This document shows positions 22,648-34,731 of a stretch of DNA of 64,000 bases, piece after piece. The DNA comes from Lactifluus volemus. Its lineage: Eukaryota; Basidiomycota; Agaricomycetes; Russulales; Russulaceae. The DNA lies in assembly GCA_022376515.1 (NCBI GenBank), contig WTXI01000010.1, positions 930,001 through 994,000 of the forward strand. The letters are read 5' to 3'. Both the position numbers and the translations under genes were made by a program. Below the pieces are notes generated by a model. That model was not told where the DNA came from, did no database searches, and saw only the letters and a list, made by a program, of their open reading frames with translations. Positions within the stretch are counted from its first letter, which is position 1. Each line of letters starts with the position of its first letter.

Positions 22648-24121
22648 ATGAGCGACGCGGATTGTCCAATATGTATGAACCACTTCAAATTTCAAGATAT
22701 ACGCTCTCTTCCTTGTGGTAAATCTCGAAAAAGATTATCCATTGATCACAACGTTTATCGTCGTCCGCAGGACACACGTATTGCTCCGCTTGCATTGATG
22801 AATTGATTGGGAGACCATCTGCCGAGGATGGTATCTCCAGATGCCCGGAATGCCGACAACAGTTTCAATTTGATGACATCAGACGATTGTTCATCAACTC
22901 TTCCAATAGAAATCGTAATATCTCGTCACCACAAGCGACTTCATCAAGCGTCTGCTCTTCTGTTGAGACACAAGGCTTCGTAAGGCAAGCAAGGTTCATA
23001 GCGAGGCGCCTAGGAAGGATCAAGGCCGAGTCACCTGTACAGAGCCTCAAGACAGCGGTAGATGTTATCAAACATGTCGCGACAATCCAGTGCAAAGAAG
23101 CGCAAGTACGCCCTCATGAACCCCTTCCTCGTACCGTCCATCTTACATTCTCTCAAAACTTGCTTTGCTATAGGAAATCCTGTGGAAGGCCGTGCGAGAA
23201 TTTTGGCTTAGCCTGGTCCCTTACTTTGAGCAATTAGATCGATGCGAAGAATTGCAAAAGGCCATAACTGGCCTACAGCAACGTATGGACGTATTGGACC
23301 AGACTTGTACTAGTCTTCGCTCGGAGGTAGAAAAAGAGCGCAATCAAGCACAGCGATATTTCCACACGTTAAAAGACAAAGATCAGGAGATAGCAGAACT
23401 AAGGATGGCGCTTCGTCGAGTTGAGGATGAGAACGAATGGGAGCGACAACGGCACCATACCGTCCTTGCACATCTCAGAGCATCTGTGTGTTTTGTTCCT
23501 GTCAAGTCGACTTTCTCTGTTTTTCCGTGATACTCATTGCTTGAACTAATACAGACGATTAAGCAGCGTGCTCAAATCAAGCAACTCAGAAAAGACCTTA
23601 AAACTCGCGAGGAAGAGACCGCAACGAGTGGATTTCAACGGGAAGAGGAGTCTCTCATCATTGAACCCGATGTAGCATATAATAAAGAAAGATCTCATCG
23701 TCTCGACATCTACAATGAGGATAGTCTCTCCTCGAAATGCCACGAGGTAAGTCAAGCCAGAACACGGGTTCAGACCCAGCCCTTCTAAGCCTATTTTCCC
23801 TAGTCATCTCACGAAGCAAGTACACACGCTGTCGGCCTCGACGACACCTTTTCTGGAGACGACCTCCCTGACAATTGCCCATCGAAACAGCCCATGTCTC
23901 CACCTACCCAATGGAAACGGCGTTCCCACACAGCGGATCCGCCGGAAATTGACCACCCATCGCCTGAGCGCCCGAAATTTGGTTCAGATTGGAATTTGAA
24001 AGGCCCACGACGGGCGTTGGCAAGGTCCAACTCTGAGGTGCTCCCATTTCCTTTGGACGCTCAGGGAAGACCAAAAGGACTACTCAAATACGGTTCACGA
24101 GTGCGCGTGAAAGGGAGGTGA
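22648..24121 (+). CDS. RING-finger / coiled-coil protein, probable E3 ubiquitin ligase (five exons, 408 aa)
   Basis: Exons 22648-22717, 22771-23105, 23174-23485, 23555-23746 and 23804-24121 sum to 1,227 nt with the frame closed. A C3HC4 RING lies at the very N-terminus: CPIC..., then LPCGHTYCSAC and RCPEC, completed only by splicing exon 1 to exon 2. Residues about 150-290 form a long coiled coil (LQQRMDVLDQTC...EVEKERNQAQRY). The tail is disordered and basic (GRPKGLLKYGSRVRVKGR). The RING plus coiled-coil layout resembles TRAIP-type ligases, but the specific substrate is unknown. The start codon lies 28 bp from the end of the P-like transposon, so transcription may depend on element sequence. 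It is convergent with VPS25 (180-bp gap). Confidence 0.82.
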
Positions 24122-24301
24122 GACAACCGAGACCGCTTTGTTTTGCATCGGATATTGGTGGTACACCGGGATAGTGTACAAATAGCAAAGACCGACGTTT
24201 CTGACGTGACATCGAGAATGTTAGGAACATGGTAGTACATGGGCGTTTATCTGGATTGTAATTATAAAAACAGCGTGGAATGCGGTGCATGCGCGGCATC
24301 C

Positions 24302-25252
24302 TCAGCACTTGACATTGCGAGGAAACAATCGCACGCCGTCCCCGTCTGATATGCTGATAAGTTGAGCCCGACCGCTCTTGGCGAGTATCGCTATTGCGCT
24401 GCGTAATAGTGAATCAGGGATCCCCGATAGCGCAGATGGCACTGGGGGATCCGAAATCTCGTAAAAGGTCAAGATCGTGTTCATCTGTCCCGTACTCGTC
24501 GCCTGCACACGGAGAATTATGTGTGAGCCACATGGGGCGGATGAGATCGAAAGGGAGGATGGAGGGAAGGAGGGATCACGAACCCATTCGTGTAGAACCT
24601 CGGCCCATTCCTCAGGTAACCGCCAGTAAAGCAAGACCGCTCGCGTCTGCTTCGCGGGTTCGTACACGGCAAGATTCTTGCTGACCATAATACCAATAAT
24701 ACGCGTGAGGTAATCGGACATCAATCTCCCTGCAAAGAAATTTGGAAAAAGAAGAGGAAGAGAGGGACGAGGTGGTGATGCTTGGTGCGTTTTGCGCCAC
24801 GCCTACACCCAGCCCCAGTCCCTTCCTCTCCACCCTTCCTCTCCATCGTTATCATCATCTGCGGCTTACCAAGGCAAAAGAGAGAGGACCCACGATTGAT
24901 TCTCGGGTTTCTCAGCACCTCGTCCCATTCGCCGCCACTTGATACCTCGGCATCCTCGACCCGCAATATGAATAAGCGGCGGTGGCGTGCATAAGCAAGG
25001 ATCAGGCGCGTCCACTGTTCAGTAAAGACGGCTTGGGTGGTGGCGTTTGGCTGCTGGCTGGTGTGGACCATCGCTGAGATGGGATCAAAGTTCATCGAGT
25101 CGAGTAAAGTACTGACGTGAAGAAAGGCGGCGCAGAATGGACAGACGGCAAGAGGAAGCCTGGATTATGGACAAGTCAATGCTGGAAGTTATACATAGTT
25201 TATGCAAGAACGGGGCCACACCGCTGTCAGTTTTGTATGTTGACAGGTTCAT
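24302..25252 (-). CDS. VPS25: ESCRT-II subunit Vps25 (five exons, 194 aa)
   Basis: Component of ESCRT-II on endosomes; two Vps25 copies bind Vps22/Vps36 and recruit ESCRT-III (Vps20) for multivesicular-body sorting. Exons (minus) 25252-25222, 25159-25117, 25057-24894, 24729-24584 and 24502-24302 total 585 nt, frame closed. The short first exon reads MNLSTYKTDS and joins to GFLLPSVHSAPPFFT, then QQPNATTQA. Core motifs are WTRLILAYARHRRLF, WDEVLRNPRINRR, MVSKNLAVYE, TRAVLLYWRLPEEWAEVLHEW, TGQMNTILTFYEI and GIPDSLLRSAIAILAKSGRAQL, covering both winged-helix repeats. The length is close to the family norm (about 170-200). The 164-nt third intron is open in frame, which could mislead gene finders into a longer exon. 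Confidence 0.95.
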
Positions 25253-25463
25253 TAGGAGAGTGGAAGAGAGGCAAGTGACTCGTTAGTCATCATGGATCAT
25301 ACGCAAATACAGTAAATGATTATTGGCTGCTGGAGGGATTATATATATGATGAACAGACGACTGCAAATCACGATGCCTAATCCTAGATGTTCCCTACAC
25401 GATGATGTCCTAACATATGGATACAAAAACTAATGATGAATGACAAAGGACGATTATGTTCAA

Positions 25464-26498
25464 TCATTCCAGCCTTTTGTCAACTAGGCGCTTGCGGACG
25501 CCGTTAGTCATGGGGATATTAAATGGGGAATCACCATCGCTGGTATTGACGGGGCCGTGTTTGCCGAATGTTCCAAACGAAGAGCAGGCATCATCCTCCT
25601 TCGCTTGGAGCTCCTCTCGAGTGGCTCGGAATCAGACACGGGTGACGCAACCCCGTCCGGCGGACAAATGAGCGGCACACAAGGTACATCATCAGCTTGC
25701 AGAGAGGTTTTGAGTGTTTGCGGCAAAGCTTCGTGCGATATGAAATCGCTCTCCCCCTCGTCGGATCCGCTATTCAAAAAAAACTGTCAAGGCAGCTCCA
25801 CACTAGACGCTAGTCGGGACTGACCGGTGGACATCCGAGAACTTCCGTTTCAGGGTGTCATACTTCCGAGCGAGTTCATCCCGCTCATCTCTCAGCCTCC
25901 GTGCCTGGTCTCGTGCGAGACGCACGAGCGCACTTAACCCAAGTTGGGCAGCAACGTGCGCATTAGAGCGGGCACGCCATGCATGACAGCTCTGCCGTAA
26001 AACAGCGTTCTCCATCCCTAGTCGCGCAATGACCTTTTCACCATCGTCATCTTCGGGGGAGGCCACGGAGGTGCCCAACGTGGGTGAGGAAAGATCACTG
26101 AGGATGGGACTGGGACTTGGGGGAGGAGTGGGTCCATTCAAATATAGGCGTCGGAAGGGAGAGAGAAGAAAAGGGCGCAGATGTGGAGGGATGAGGAGAG
26201 GATTAGGAGTGACTGCACCAAGTGGGTGGGGCGTTATCATGATAGGGTTTTCATGAAGAGATGGTATGGACATACCTATAAAAACCCGTTCACGACATGT
26301 TGGGCAATGGGCGACAGGTGATGATGGGCCGGTCATGGCTTTAATCGCCTGAGATATGCAACCGTGACAATACACATGGCCTAGGACAAGGGATGTTAGC
26401 TCTTTGTGGCGACAGAGGACAGCAGGGATAAATAATGCACCACATGGAAGGGCCACAGGAGACTTGAGTGTGTCAAGACAGATCGCGCAAGCAGACAT
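25464..26498 (-). CDS. RING-finger / coiled-coil protein
   Basis: The N-terminal RING starts at the first residues: CAICLDTL, then LPCGHVYCHGC and HCPTCRERV. The CG and HVYC parts join across an intron of about 60 nt. A Pro-rich linker (PPHLRPFLLSPFRRLYLNG) and a predicted helix (LARDQARRLRDERDELARKYDTLKRKF) follow. After the next intron come acidic residues (SGSDEGESDFISHEAL). The last exon is best read in the frame ending MTNGVRKRLVDKRLE with stop at 25464-25466; a competing frame stops at about 25,508. Probable E3 ligase, substrate unknown. It is divergent from the WLM protease gene (403-bp gap). Confidence 0.7.
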
Positions 26499-26901
26499 TG
26501 AGAGTAAATAAGGAAGATGCGGGGGTGGTAGACCGGCTTTATATCGCGGGTATGTACGGCACAGGATCGATTAGAAATATACGAGGGCCCGAGGTGAGTA
26601 CTACTACTAGTAAGTGACCAGACTTGAGAAGATTCCAGTTCTGAAAGGGTGACAAGGAAGGGGAAGAAGAGGAGAGGTATTTTTGCTCGAGAGTGATGTG
26701 AGTACTTATATATATATTAACTTTGAGTCCCTCTCTGAGTAACAAGGGAGAGAAGGGAGAGTACAACTGCGGCGAGGCAACTGTACCGGTCCCGCCGCGT
26801 AAACTTAGATTGGCCGAGATCTCGGATCTCGCCATCAGCACTCCGTCTGCGTCCGATGCTCTTTTACAAATTATCCTCTTCCGACTCGGCCCTGAGACTC
26901 T
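26499..26901. promoter_or_regulatory. Divergent intergenic region between RING gene and WLM protease
   Basis: 403 bp between two start codons on opposite strands, including a TATATATATA stretch at about 26,708-26,718. It likely holds both promoters. No gene is supported, although an open frame runs in from 26,723 into the WLM gene in another frame. Confidence 0.45.
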
Positions 26902-27964
26902 ATGTCACCACTTATCCTTCATGTCGCCCATCGCGGCGTCAACTATGATCTCTCTCTCTCCCCGGACGATACTCTCGATGTCCTTTATACTCACCTAGAA
27001 TCACTCACAGCTGTCCCAGTTTCCAGGCAGAAACTTTTATACAAGGGCAAGAAGCCTTCTCACACATCTACTTCCACTCTCAAGGATGCTGGCTTATCCC
27101 ACGGAATCAAAGTTACTATGCTTGGTTCTACCGATCAAGAACTCGGAACTATGATCAAGGCAGAGAATGAGCAAAGACGTATAGAACAAGTTATGCAAGA
27201 CCGCGCGTCCAAGGGTACAGTCAAGGCACGTCGCTGACTGGCAACTATGCCACACGCTCACAACCCTTCTTAGGTGCGCTCTACAGGCGTAGCGAAACCC
27301 AACTCGTTCATCTTTCACAAGTTGGAGCCTCTCTCACATCTCCCTAACCCTACCTCGGCTCTAGAACGCCTGCAGCGACTGTCGTCTGACCCAGCGATAA
27401 AGCACATTATGCTGACGAATCAGCTTTCCGTCAGCCTGCTTACCGAGCTTGCTCCCCACGAACACCCTAACTTACTCGGCCTCAACGTGAATGCTGGACA
27501 GGCCATCAAGCTGCGTCTGAGGACTGACCAATATGACGGATTCAGACCGTATAGCGACATCCGACGCGTGCTTTGTCACGAACTCGCCCACAACCTCTGG
27601 GGCGATCATGATAACAATGTGAGTTTGTACCCGGTGTTCACTGATCCATCATTTTAGCTCACCAAACTCCAAGTTCAAGGAGTTCAACTCCAAGCTCAAC
27701 CGGGAAGTGGCAGAGTTTGAACGGAGAGTGCGAGAGGGTACACACACCCTTACGAGCGCCGAAGACACGTATGTGCCTGTCCCTCGGCTCGAGGCGGAGA
27801 TACAGGCGCACATCCTGGGAGGATCGGGCCCTCCCCCGTCGTCGGACGAATCAGCTGAAGAACGCCGGCGCAGAGTGCTTGACGCGGCTATGAAACGGCT
27901 GCGAGAAGAAGAGCAGGAGATCGAGAACAGCTGTGGTACTGCGCCAGCGAACCAGTCACATTAG
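26902..27964 (+). CDS. Ubiquitin-like / WLM-domain metalloprotease, Wss1 family (three exons, 319 aa)
   Basis: Exons 26902-27225, 27274-27618 and 27674-27964 total 960 nt, all phase 0. Residues 1-75 are a ubiquitin-like fold (LILHVAHRGVNYDLSLSPDDTL...). The WLM domain follows in exon 2 with the zinc-binding HELAHNLWGDHD at about residues 210-221 (two His plus a third His, catalytic Glu). The family cleaves DNA-protein crosslinks and acts on SUMO/ubiquitin-modified nuclear proteins in yeast and plants; assignment to that role here is by homology. The C-terminal helix is charged. Intron 1 uses a GC donor (AAG|GCACGT) with a normal AG acceptor; a GT alternative does not preserve the frame into VRSTGVAKPN. 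Confidence 0.88.
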
Positions 27965-29566
27965 CTTTTCGGAACAGAATAGGGCAGGCATGGGAGAGTC
28001 GGGCTAGTACATGATTCCTAACCCCTGGTACAACCAATGCGTGGTAGATTTTGGGCCTTTCGGAATTGGATTCCTTGGCCATGTATCCTTTTCTGTACAC
28101 TAACACTCTGCTAATCTACACTGGAACCACATACTACCCGGCGCCGCGCGAAGGCTTCATAAAACGCTTTATCGTCCTATACATTATGACGCCGTCTCGA
28201 AGCCGAACATAGTGCGAAACCCTTGCGTGTTCAGAGCACACCATGTGGAATACTGTTAGCAAGACCGTGTCGCTGCACCCGATCCGGGATCGGAGTATGT
28301 ATCGGGTGGCGAATCGTTCCGACCGCAGTGAGCAAAGGCGTGTGTGCCTTGGCTAGGCACACGTTGTAGTACAGTATCCGGCCTATCGGGGCTAGAGGAT
28401 GGGTTCTGATTTCACCGTGCTGCATTGGAGAGAGCTTCGTCATGTGGCTCCCTAGCAACTAGGAGCTGCCATAGCTCGCCTGAGGTGACATCGACCATCG
28501 ACATCGCTAGAAGAGATGATATAGTATCGATGGACATCATGATGGCCCAGAGCAATGCGGTGTATCCTGCGATTGTGAGGGCAGTTTTTCCAGTGCTTGA
28601 CGTTGCATTACTAGCATATACATAGCTTCTTGGCCGTGTTGCCTTTAGGGTTCATCGTCCAAAAAAATTCATTAATTAGGGTGGGGAAGAAAGTACATTT
28701 ACGATTGCAAAAAGTAATTTGTGGCCTCTTTGCCACGTTTAGAACCTTTTTCGTGGCACGTTATTCACAAGTGCCAGGCTTGCCAGCTCGTCGCCATGAC
28801 ACGAAAAAATAAATAAATAAGATTTCTTCTCCGGCAGCCACATGGCTGGCGCCTATTTCGGGACAACCGTACACTTGCTGGTACTTGTACAGTCCGAGTC
28901 ACTTGTAAGTTACTGTGTTGCGCCCCCCAGTGGAGCCGACAAGGCTGATCCTAGATATCCCCGTTTTCGCCGAGAGTCGGGAGGATCTATTTGTCGTCCC
29001 CCAGTACAACTGCCCCCGATGCGAGGGGGCAGGTGTATTGGTAAGTTCCATTCCATTCGTGCGCGAACAGGAGCCCACGTAAACATTTACCATGACTCGA
29101 ACCACACATCGATCGAAGGACATATATATACCTCAGGGCTGCGATGTCGCAGCCAAAAGATATATATTACACTGTGGTGCTGTACTGTACTTGTGTCAGG
29201 TGCAGTGAATTCAGGTCCCTAGGAGACAACCTCAGCCTTTCTGGTCCCGGCGCTTGAGTCAATCACGAAAAGGGGGATGGGAGGGGGAGGGTTTGATCGA
29301 CGTCACACTTGACAAGATTCTTCCGAAAAAGGAATCCAAAATGGGGGTTGGTGGTGGGTGGTTCCAGCAGGTTCCAGCTCTAGTCAAGTCCCTGCCTGCT
29401 GCGGGCCTGCGGCTGTGCATCACCAGTTTTTTTTTTTTTTTTCGAATTTGACGCCTTTCCGTCCGTTTTTCATTTTCATATTGTGGCGGAGGTGTGTGGG
29501 GTTGGTTGGAACACTCTCTCGCAAATCAATTGAGTTGTCAACGGATCTCGAGCCTGAGCTTGAAGT

Positions 29567-29600
29567 GTCCGACAGTTAGCGTCGACAGTTAGCGTCGGAC
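29567..29600. repeat. Short tandem plus inverted repeat
   Basis: A 13-bp unit (CGACAGTTAGCGT) occurs twice in tandem, and the pair is flanked by inverted GTCCGAC / GTCGGAC arms; the sequence CGGATCTCG also appears on each side. Possibly a hairpin or transposon footprint; significance unclear. Confidence 0.5.
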
Positions 29601-31399
29601 GGATCTCGCGCGCGCACGACTTTTTCATGCTTCTCCTTCAGAATCGCCTCTATGCCACGAGTCAGTCGCTTGCAGCTCTGGAGGTATGGGAGAGGCTGTA
29701 CTTTCAAAAAGCACTGTCATTTTCAAAAGGCTTACGATAGCGGTACGGCAATGCATCATCTGATAGAGGCAGGGGAAAGCAATGAAATATCAGTGCTAGC
29801 CCCATCGAGGATGCATCTTCCAGTCAAGGCAAGGCCGCAGCGGTTTGGCTCTCACGCTGATACGATCGGCACCGATTCATCTGACCCAGCGCAAAGTCAT
29901 GTGCTCACTTGTCTTAAGTTTGCCCCTTGAATCCAACTACCAAGTACTCAGCATCTCAAATTACTCCACGATTCAAGACTGATCGCAGATTTTGGGTTGG
30001 GTACTGGCATTACTTTCACGGTGATTTTAGAGAGGAGTGCAAACATATCATTCTGAACCCAAGTTTCACATCCGCGCAACGTGATAGGTAGACATCTGGA
30101 ATAAAACGGAAGAACGTTCAGGGTTGCGTATTCCGACGAACACACTGGGATTAGTGAAACACAGTTGGAATACTTACAAGTTTTCTCAGCAAGATGCCGG
30201 GGAGCAAGCTGGACTAGATGGCGGTTGGTCGACGGGAGTCACATTAACAGCTACTGCTAACTACCAATTACGAACGTGATAGGAGGTGTTTTCGTTCGCA
30301 TACGTGTATTGCAAGGAAAATTACGAGCCCCTGGCCAGTCGTAATTCCAGAGGAGAGTTGTTCATCATTTCAAACCTTTCTGGTTATGAGGTCGGTGAAA
30401 ATGGCAAGAAAGCAAGATACTTGTGACGAACGCTGCGGAACCCGCAGAATGTCCCAATGGTCCCCGTGCTAGTATCACATGCGTTTCATCGGCATTTACG
30501 TCAAGTTGGCCAGTAGGTGGGGAATGTTATGCTGATCCTGTTGAAGGAAACCAGATGGTGCGGTGTTGCCGCCAATTTCGTAATCCTGCAATGGACCTAT
30601 AGACCCCGGATGGTTCTGTGGCCATGAGACGACAACTTCGAAGGGAGGCTAGGAATGAATTGATGGCGGTAAGTGCGGAACACAACACAAGAAGAACGAG
30701 TCAGGTGAGCTGGTGATTGTAGTGGTAGGGCGAATAAGCGCGAGCCAACAAAAGAGATAGGAGTGTTCATATTCATAAGGACGTCGTGGACACACCAGGA
30801 CGGGTAAAGTTCAGGCACGAAGAACGTGATTGGAGCGTGATTGAGGAAACACATGATTTGCGGAAATGTACAGGTAATAAGTAAAACCAAGCAATGGTAG
30901 TTGTGAACATGGCCGGGAAGGATCAAAATGCGATCGGGTGGGGTAAGGAAGATGATGGGGTGCTAATTGGGGCAATTTCCATACGTGTTTCGATCCACAA
31001 CAAGGGTTCTTCGGCAAGGTTGCCCGATACCGGAAGTGGAAGGCCCGACGGACGCACGGAGCGCGGAGGTAGCGCAGTGCAGCGCATGTAGCGCATGGTA
31101 AGCGGCCGGAACCAAGAAAACGTGGCAAATTTGTACAGCAATAATGAATTGATAATTAGAGGAGGGAGTAGGAGAATTCATGGTTGGAACAAGTAAGTTC
31201 CTCGGAAGTGGTGCTGGGAGGTCTTGAGTGAAATCATCTGATGTATCTGGGGAACGAGCGCCGGCAAGAATGGATGATGCGGGGTTATCAGCCATCGTGT
31301 TGGGGAAGATATTCCCAAGGGAGGTGTGAGAAGTGGCCAGTGGCACCCGCGGATTGCCGGTGGCTGAAGTGTTCGGCTCTCGTGATTTCCCCTGTGCCG

Positions 31400-31432
31400 A
31401 GTTATTTATTATATTATTATTATTATTTTGAG
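31400..31432. repeat. ATT/AAT microsatellite
   Basis: Run of TTA/ATT triplets (about ten units, slightly imperfect) in the upstream region of the REG1 gene. It encodes an Asn run in a minus-strand open frame that is probably not a gene. Confidence 0.7.
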
Positions 31433-31499
31433 CTAGGCCAATGAGACGAGTGACCCAACAAAGAGCTGAGCTTGTTTTTCTCTTTGGCCCTTTGGTCGT

Positions 31500-31799
31500 C
31501 ATTTTCTGACTGTATCATAAACTCTTCTCCCTTTTCTTCTCCTTCCATCATCCCGGTTTCTCTTTCCTCGGGGTCCACCTTTCATTTCCTCTCACCCACT
31601 TTGTTCCCGCGTGCGTGAGAAGGTATCCGATCAACAAGTGCCTGCCAGTCAACCACCCCACGACACTCGGCAAAGGCGACACATACCACCAATTTCCCCA
31701 ACAAACTCGTCCTTCTTCCCTCTCCCATACATATATTCCGCTCCATCAATCCCCTTCCTTCTCCTTTTCCTTCTGGTCAGATAGTCTTGACTAGCCTAG
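31500..31799 (+). promoter_or_regulatory. Pyrimidine-rich promoter / 5' UTR of REG1
   Basis: Strong CT bias on the coding strand (TTCTCCCTTTTCTTCTCCTTCC and similar blocks) up to the ATG at 31800. CT-rich tracts just upstream of the start are common in fungal promoters. No other element is called. Confidence 0.5.
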
Positions 31800-34731
31800 A
31801 TGGCCAACTATCTACCAGTTCTTCTCGTCTCCGTCACAACCAATGCGATCCCTGATGACTCTTCACTATCTACCCAGCCCCGCGGCCAAGTTGATTACCT
31901 TTCACACGATTGGCGGGAGGAGGATGTGTGGCGGTCATGGCGCAACATGACACGCCAAAAGAATGAAATCGCTAACGGCGTACGTCTAGAAAATGCAAGC
32001 TGGAGGACCTGGTGGAAACAAAGGAACAAATTAAAAACTATCAGCCCAGAGACGCTCAACTGGTACGTCCTATGGTTCACTCGTCCATGTGTTATCCCCC
32101 TGCCCTTCTCGATCGCCTCCGCCTTGTGGCGCACTCACACTTACATTTCTTTCCTAGGCTCAAAGATTCCGACGTCACATGGCTTTACGGTCCCTTACAT
32201 ACTGCTGTCGACTGGGAGCCACTCCCTCAGCCCAAGGGCGACTCTTCCATCGTCGATGGACAGCCTAGCCCTCATGATCGAAGTGGACTTAGCTCGGCTT
32301 CCGACCATCCATCTCAATTGCGTTCCAAACCGATCCTGAAACACCGCAGCATAAGCGATCTCCTCACAAGTGCTCTACCAAACTTGAACCAGACAACTGA
32401 TGACGTCGAGAGTGATCCAGAGCCCGTCGAGGATGAAGACGATGAAATTCATTCACCACTTGCACGTCCCCCTCTCTTACATACCACAAGTGATTCGAAC
32501 GTTATGCGCTGGTCCCATAATCGCCCTTTCCGCAAGGACTCTCCTCCACGCATTATTGCCCCCACACGTCAGCCCCGACCGTCGGAAACGACCAACCCCG
32601 TTGTAGCACCGCCCTTGGATGAGCGCTCCGGGTCAAGTGACTCGGCGCGTGAAACTACAAGTAGTTCCCAGGACCTCAGCGCTTCCCCTACCGGTGGGAA
32701 GAAGAGACACATCACTTTCAACACTTTTGTGGAGCAATGCATCGCGATCGATTCACCACCGAAGCCACGCCGCGGTAGTTTGCCAAGAGAAAGAGATAGC
32801 TCGTACAGTGACTCCTATGATGACGGGTCAGTTTCACGCCAATTGAAAGCGAGCTAATCGTTAATTCATCTGCTACCATTCTGCAGCTACGACGAAGACT
32901 CAGAGATTGTGTTCAATGAGCCCGATGACGTCCTCGACGAGGGTGGTCTATTCTCTGAAGCTCATAATGGCTCAGACTCGGATGAGGAGGGCGAAATGCT
33001 CGAGATGCGTCCTTCGTTGAACCGCTCACGGTCTTCATCCTCGTCACGCTCGCCTGGTACTCCTGGGTACCCCCGTCATCCTTTCCCATACCCCCACGGA
33101 CATCCATTCAACTCGGCATCTTCCGACAAAGAGCACGTGACAATTGCACCGATCGCACCAACACTTCTCAAGACAACCGGTGTCGGTAATCACTTCGTCG
33201 TCACTGACCTTGGTGGGCGCGAGCGAAACTCATTCACTCCGCCACCCGTGAATCTCGTATACGTTCCCTCCTCTGGGAATGGGTACGTGCCGAGGAAGGA
33301 TTCCGGGGGATTTATGGCGAAGGAAGCTCAAGCGATGACGTCTACAGGCACAAAGGTGGCCGATTCAGTTCTAGCCCGGGAACAAGCACAAGTACCAGTG
33401 CCAGCAGTGATTCACGTTGTCCCCCGCCCACTATCCCCGCTGCCGAGGCTCTTCCAATCCCACGAACTTTGAGTCCGCCTACGATGGAAAGTCCCATGGG
33501 CGCTCACGAAGAATCGTATGATTATTTCGGCTCGGCCGCTGCTGCACAGGCGCTCAGCGCAGATCTTCCGTTGAACATGCGACAATCGGAACTCGGTGCA
33601 GACTTTGGTGGACAGGATACGGGGGCGCTGCGCGTCCGCCTTGGGCGGGCTGTCGACATGCCGGAAGTCGTAGTGAATGATGAAACTGGAGCAATTGAAG
33701 AACGATGTGAAAGCCGTCCGAGGTCGCGGTCGCGTTCTCACTCCCGGTCTCATAGTAGAAGTCATTCACGGACACCCAGTCCTGCTGAAACGCTGGCGGC
33801 GACCGCTGAGTCTGACAACACAAAGATATCCTCCTCTACATCCGCTCATTCAACTACACTGCCTTCACAAGACGCCAGTCGCCTCTCACCCCCCGATTCC
33901 TACCCATCGCGCGGTCGCACGCCCCCTGGGATGCCATCCCGATCGTGGTCGTTCTCGAACGACGGACACACTTCCACAGAGACATGTCGTGGTCGCTCGG
34001 CGACCCGCAACTCATCCTTTTCTGATCGTGAGCGTTCTTCGTCAAGAACAAGTAATGTCGGCGGAACTAGTTCACCGTTAGGAAGCGTAAGTCCAACGGG
34101 TTCGGGTGCAGCGACCGTGAGCAATGGCATCTACCCGGCGTACACCCAGGGACGCAGTGGTCTACGACGGGGAAATGGCAGCACAGAGAGCATCGGTAGC
34201 AGGGAACGTGGACGGTCCTATGCTGACCGTCGGATAGGTGTTTGCGAGACGAGCATCAGTCCTCCAAGGAGGGGGACAGCTTACGAAGGTAGAAGCCTAG
34301 ATGCCGCCATGGTGGATGTCTCACCTAGTCCAAACACACTGGCATCCCCCGCATCGCCTTCTATCCCTTCGCCGGAACCTCCATCATCATCGCCGGAGCC
34401 AGACCCTGCGCCCGCAATACCAAACGTCTCGCTGCTACCCGCCGAGGTCAAGCACCCCCACTCCGCCTCAAATATGATTTCTCCATCTGTTTTGCGTCGT
34501 GTATCCCCTGCCGTTCCCGCACCACCGACACCTGCCTCCGCATCTGTGCTCGCGCAGAAACCACACTCACCGACAGTTGGGACATCTGCACGAGATTCCT
34601 TAACTCCGCCAAGCAGTCCGACTGAGCACGGTATATTCGCAGGACGCGCAGCAGACATTGTGACGACTGCGCGGGGTCTAATCGGTGCGCTTTGGTCTGG
34701 GAGTGGTGGGAATAGTCCAGGCGTTCCATGA
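31800..34731 (+). CDS. REG1: Reg1/Hex2-like regulatory subunit of protein phosphatase 1 (four exons, 894 aa)
   Basis: Targets PP1 (Glc7) in glucose repression; in yeast, Reg1-Glc7 dephosphorylates Snf1. Exons 31800-32062, 32158-32826, 32887-33282 and 33375-34731 total 2,685 nt, frame closed. Residues about 30-100 carry the DUF1752/GATA-like block (VDYLSHDWREEDVWRSW..NGVRLENASWRTW..KDSDVTWLYGPLH). The PP1 docking (RVxF-type) site is KKRHITFNTFVEQCIAID at about residues 268-285, matching the conserved Reg1 motif, followed by YDEDSEIVFNEPDDVLDEG. Nearly all the rest is Ser/Pro/Arg-rich and disordered, with an RS-like run at about 33,730-33,790. Intron 3 (33283-33374) has a strong GTACGT donor; without it the frame ends early at 33,472. 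Confidence 0.9.

Larger units (their letters stand above)
27965..31499. other. Gene-poor intergenic stretch
   Basis: About 3.5 kb without a gene I can support. Open frames are short, lack domains and overlap on both strands. The longest (minus 30963-31502, 179 codons) includes an Asn run encoded by a microsatellite. A T run lies at about 29,427-29,443 and a small inverted/tandem motif at 29,567-29,600. No TIR or LTR pair was found by eye. It could be decayed transposon DNA. Confidence 0.4.

Noticed and set aside
24721..25095. Single long VPS25 exon reading through 24730-24893
   Set aside because: The intron is open in frame but removing it restores the conserved NRRLMSDYL junction; the read-through segment is Gly/Lys-rich and not conserved in the family.
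7493..25252. Functional clustering of endosomal genes (VPS9 and VPS25 in one neighbourhood)
   Set aside because: They are 14 kb apart, separated by unrelated genes and a transposon; fungal housekeeping genes are commonly interspersed, so this is probably coincidence.
30963..31502. Minus-strand 179-codon open frame
   Set aside because: Contains an Asn run from an AAT microsatellite, no domain, and overlaps the REG1 upstream region; more likely chance.
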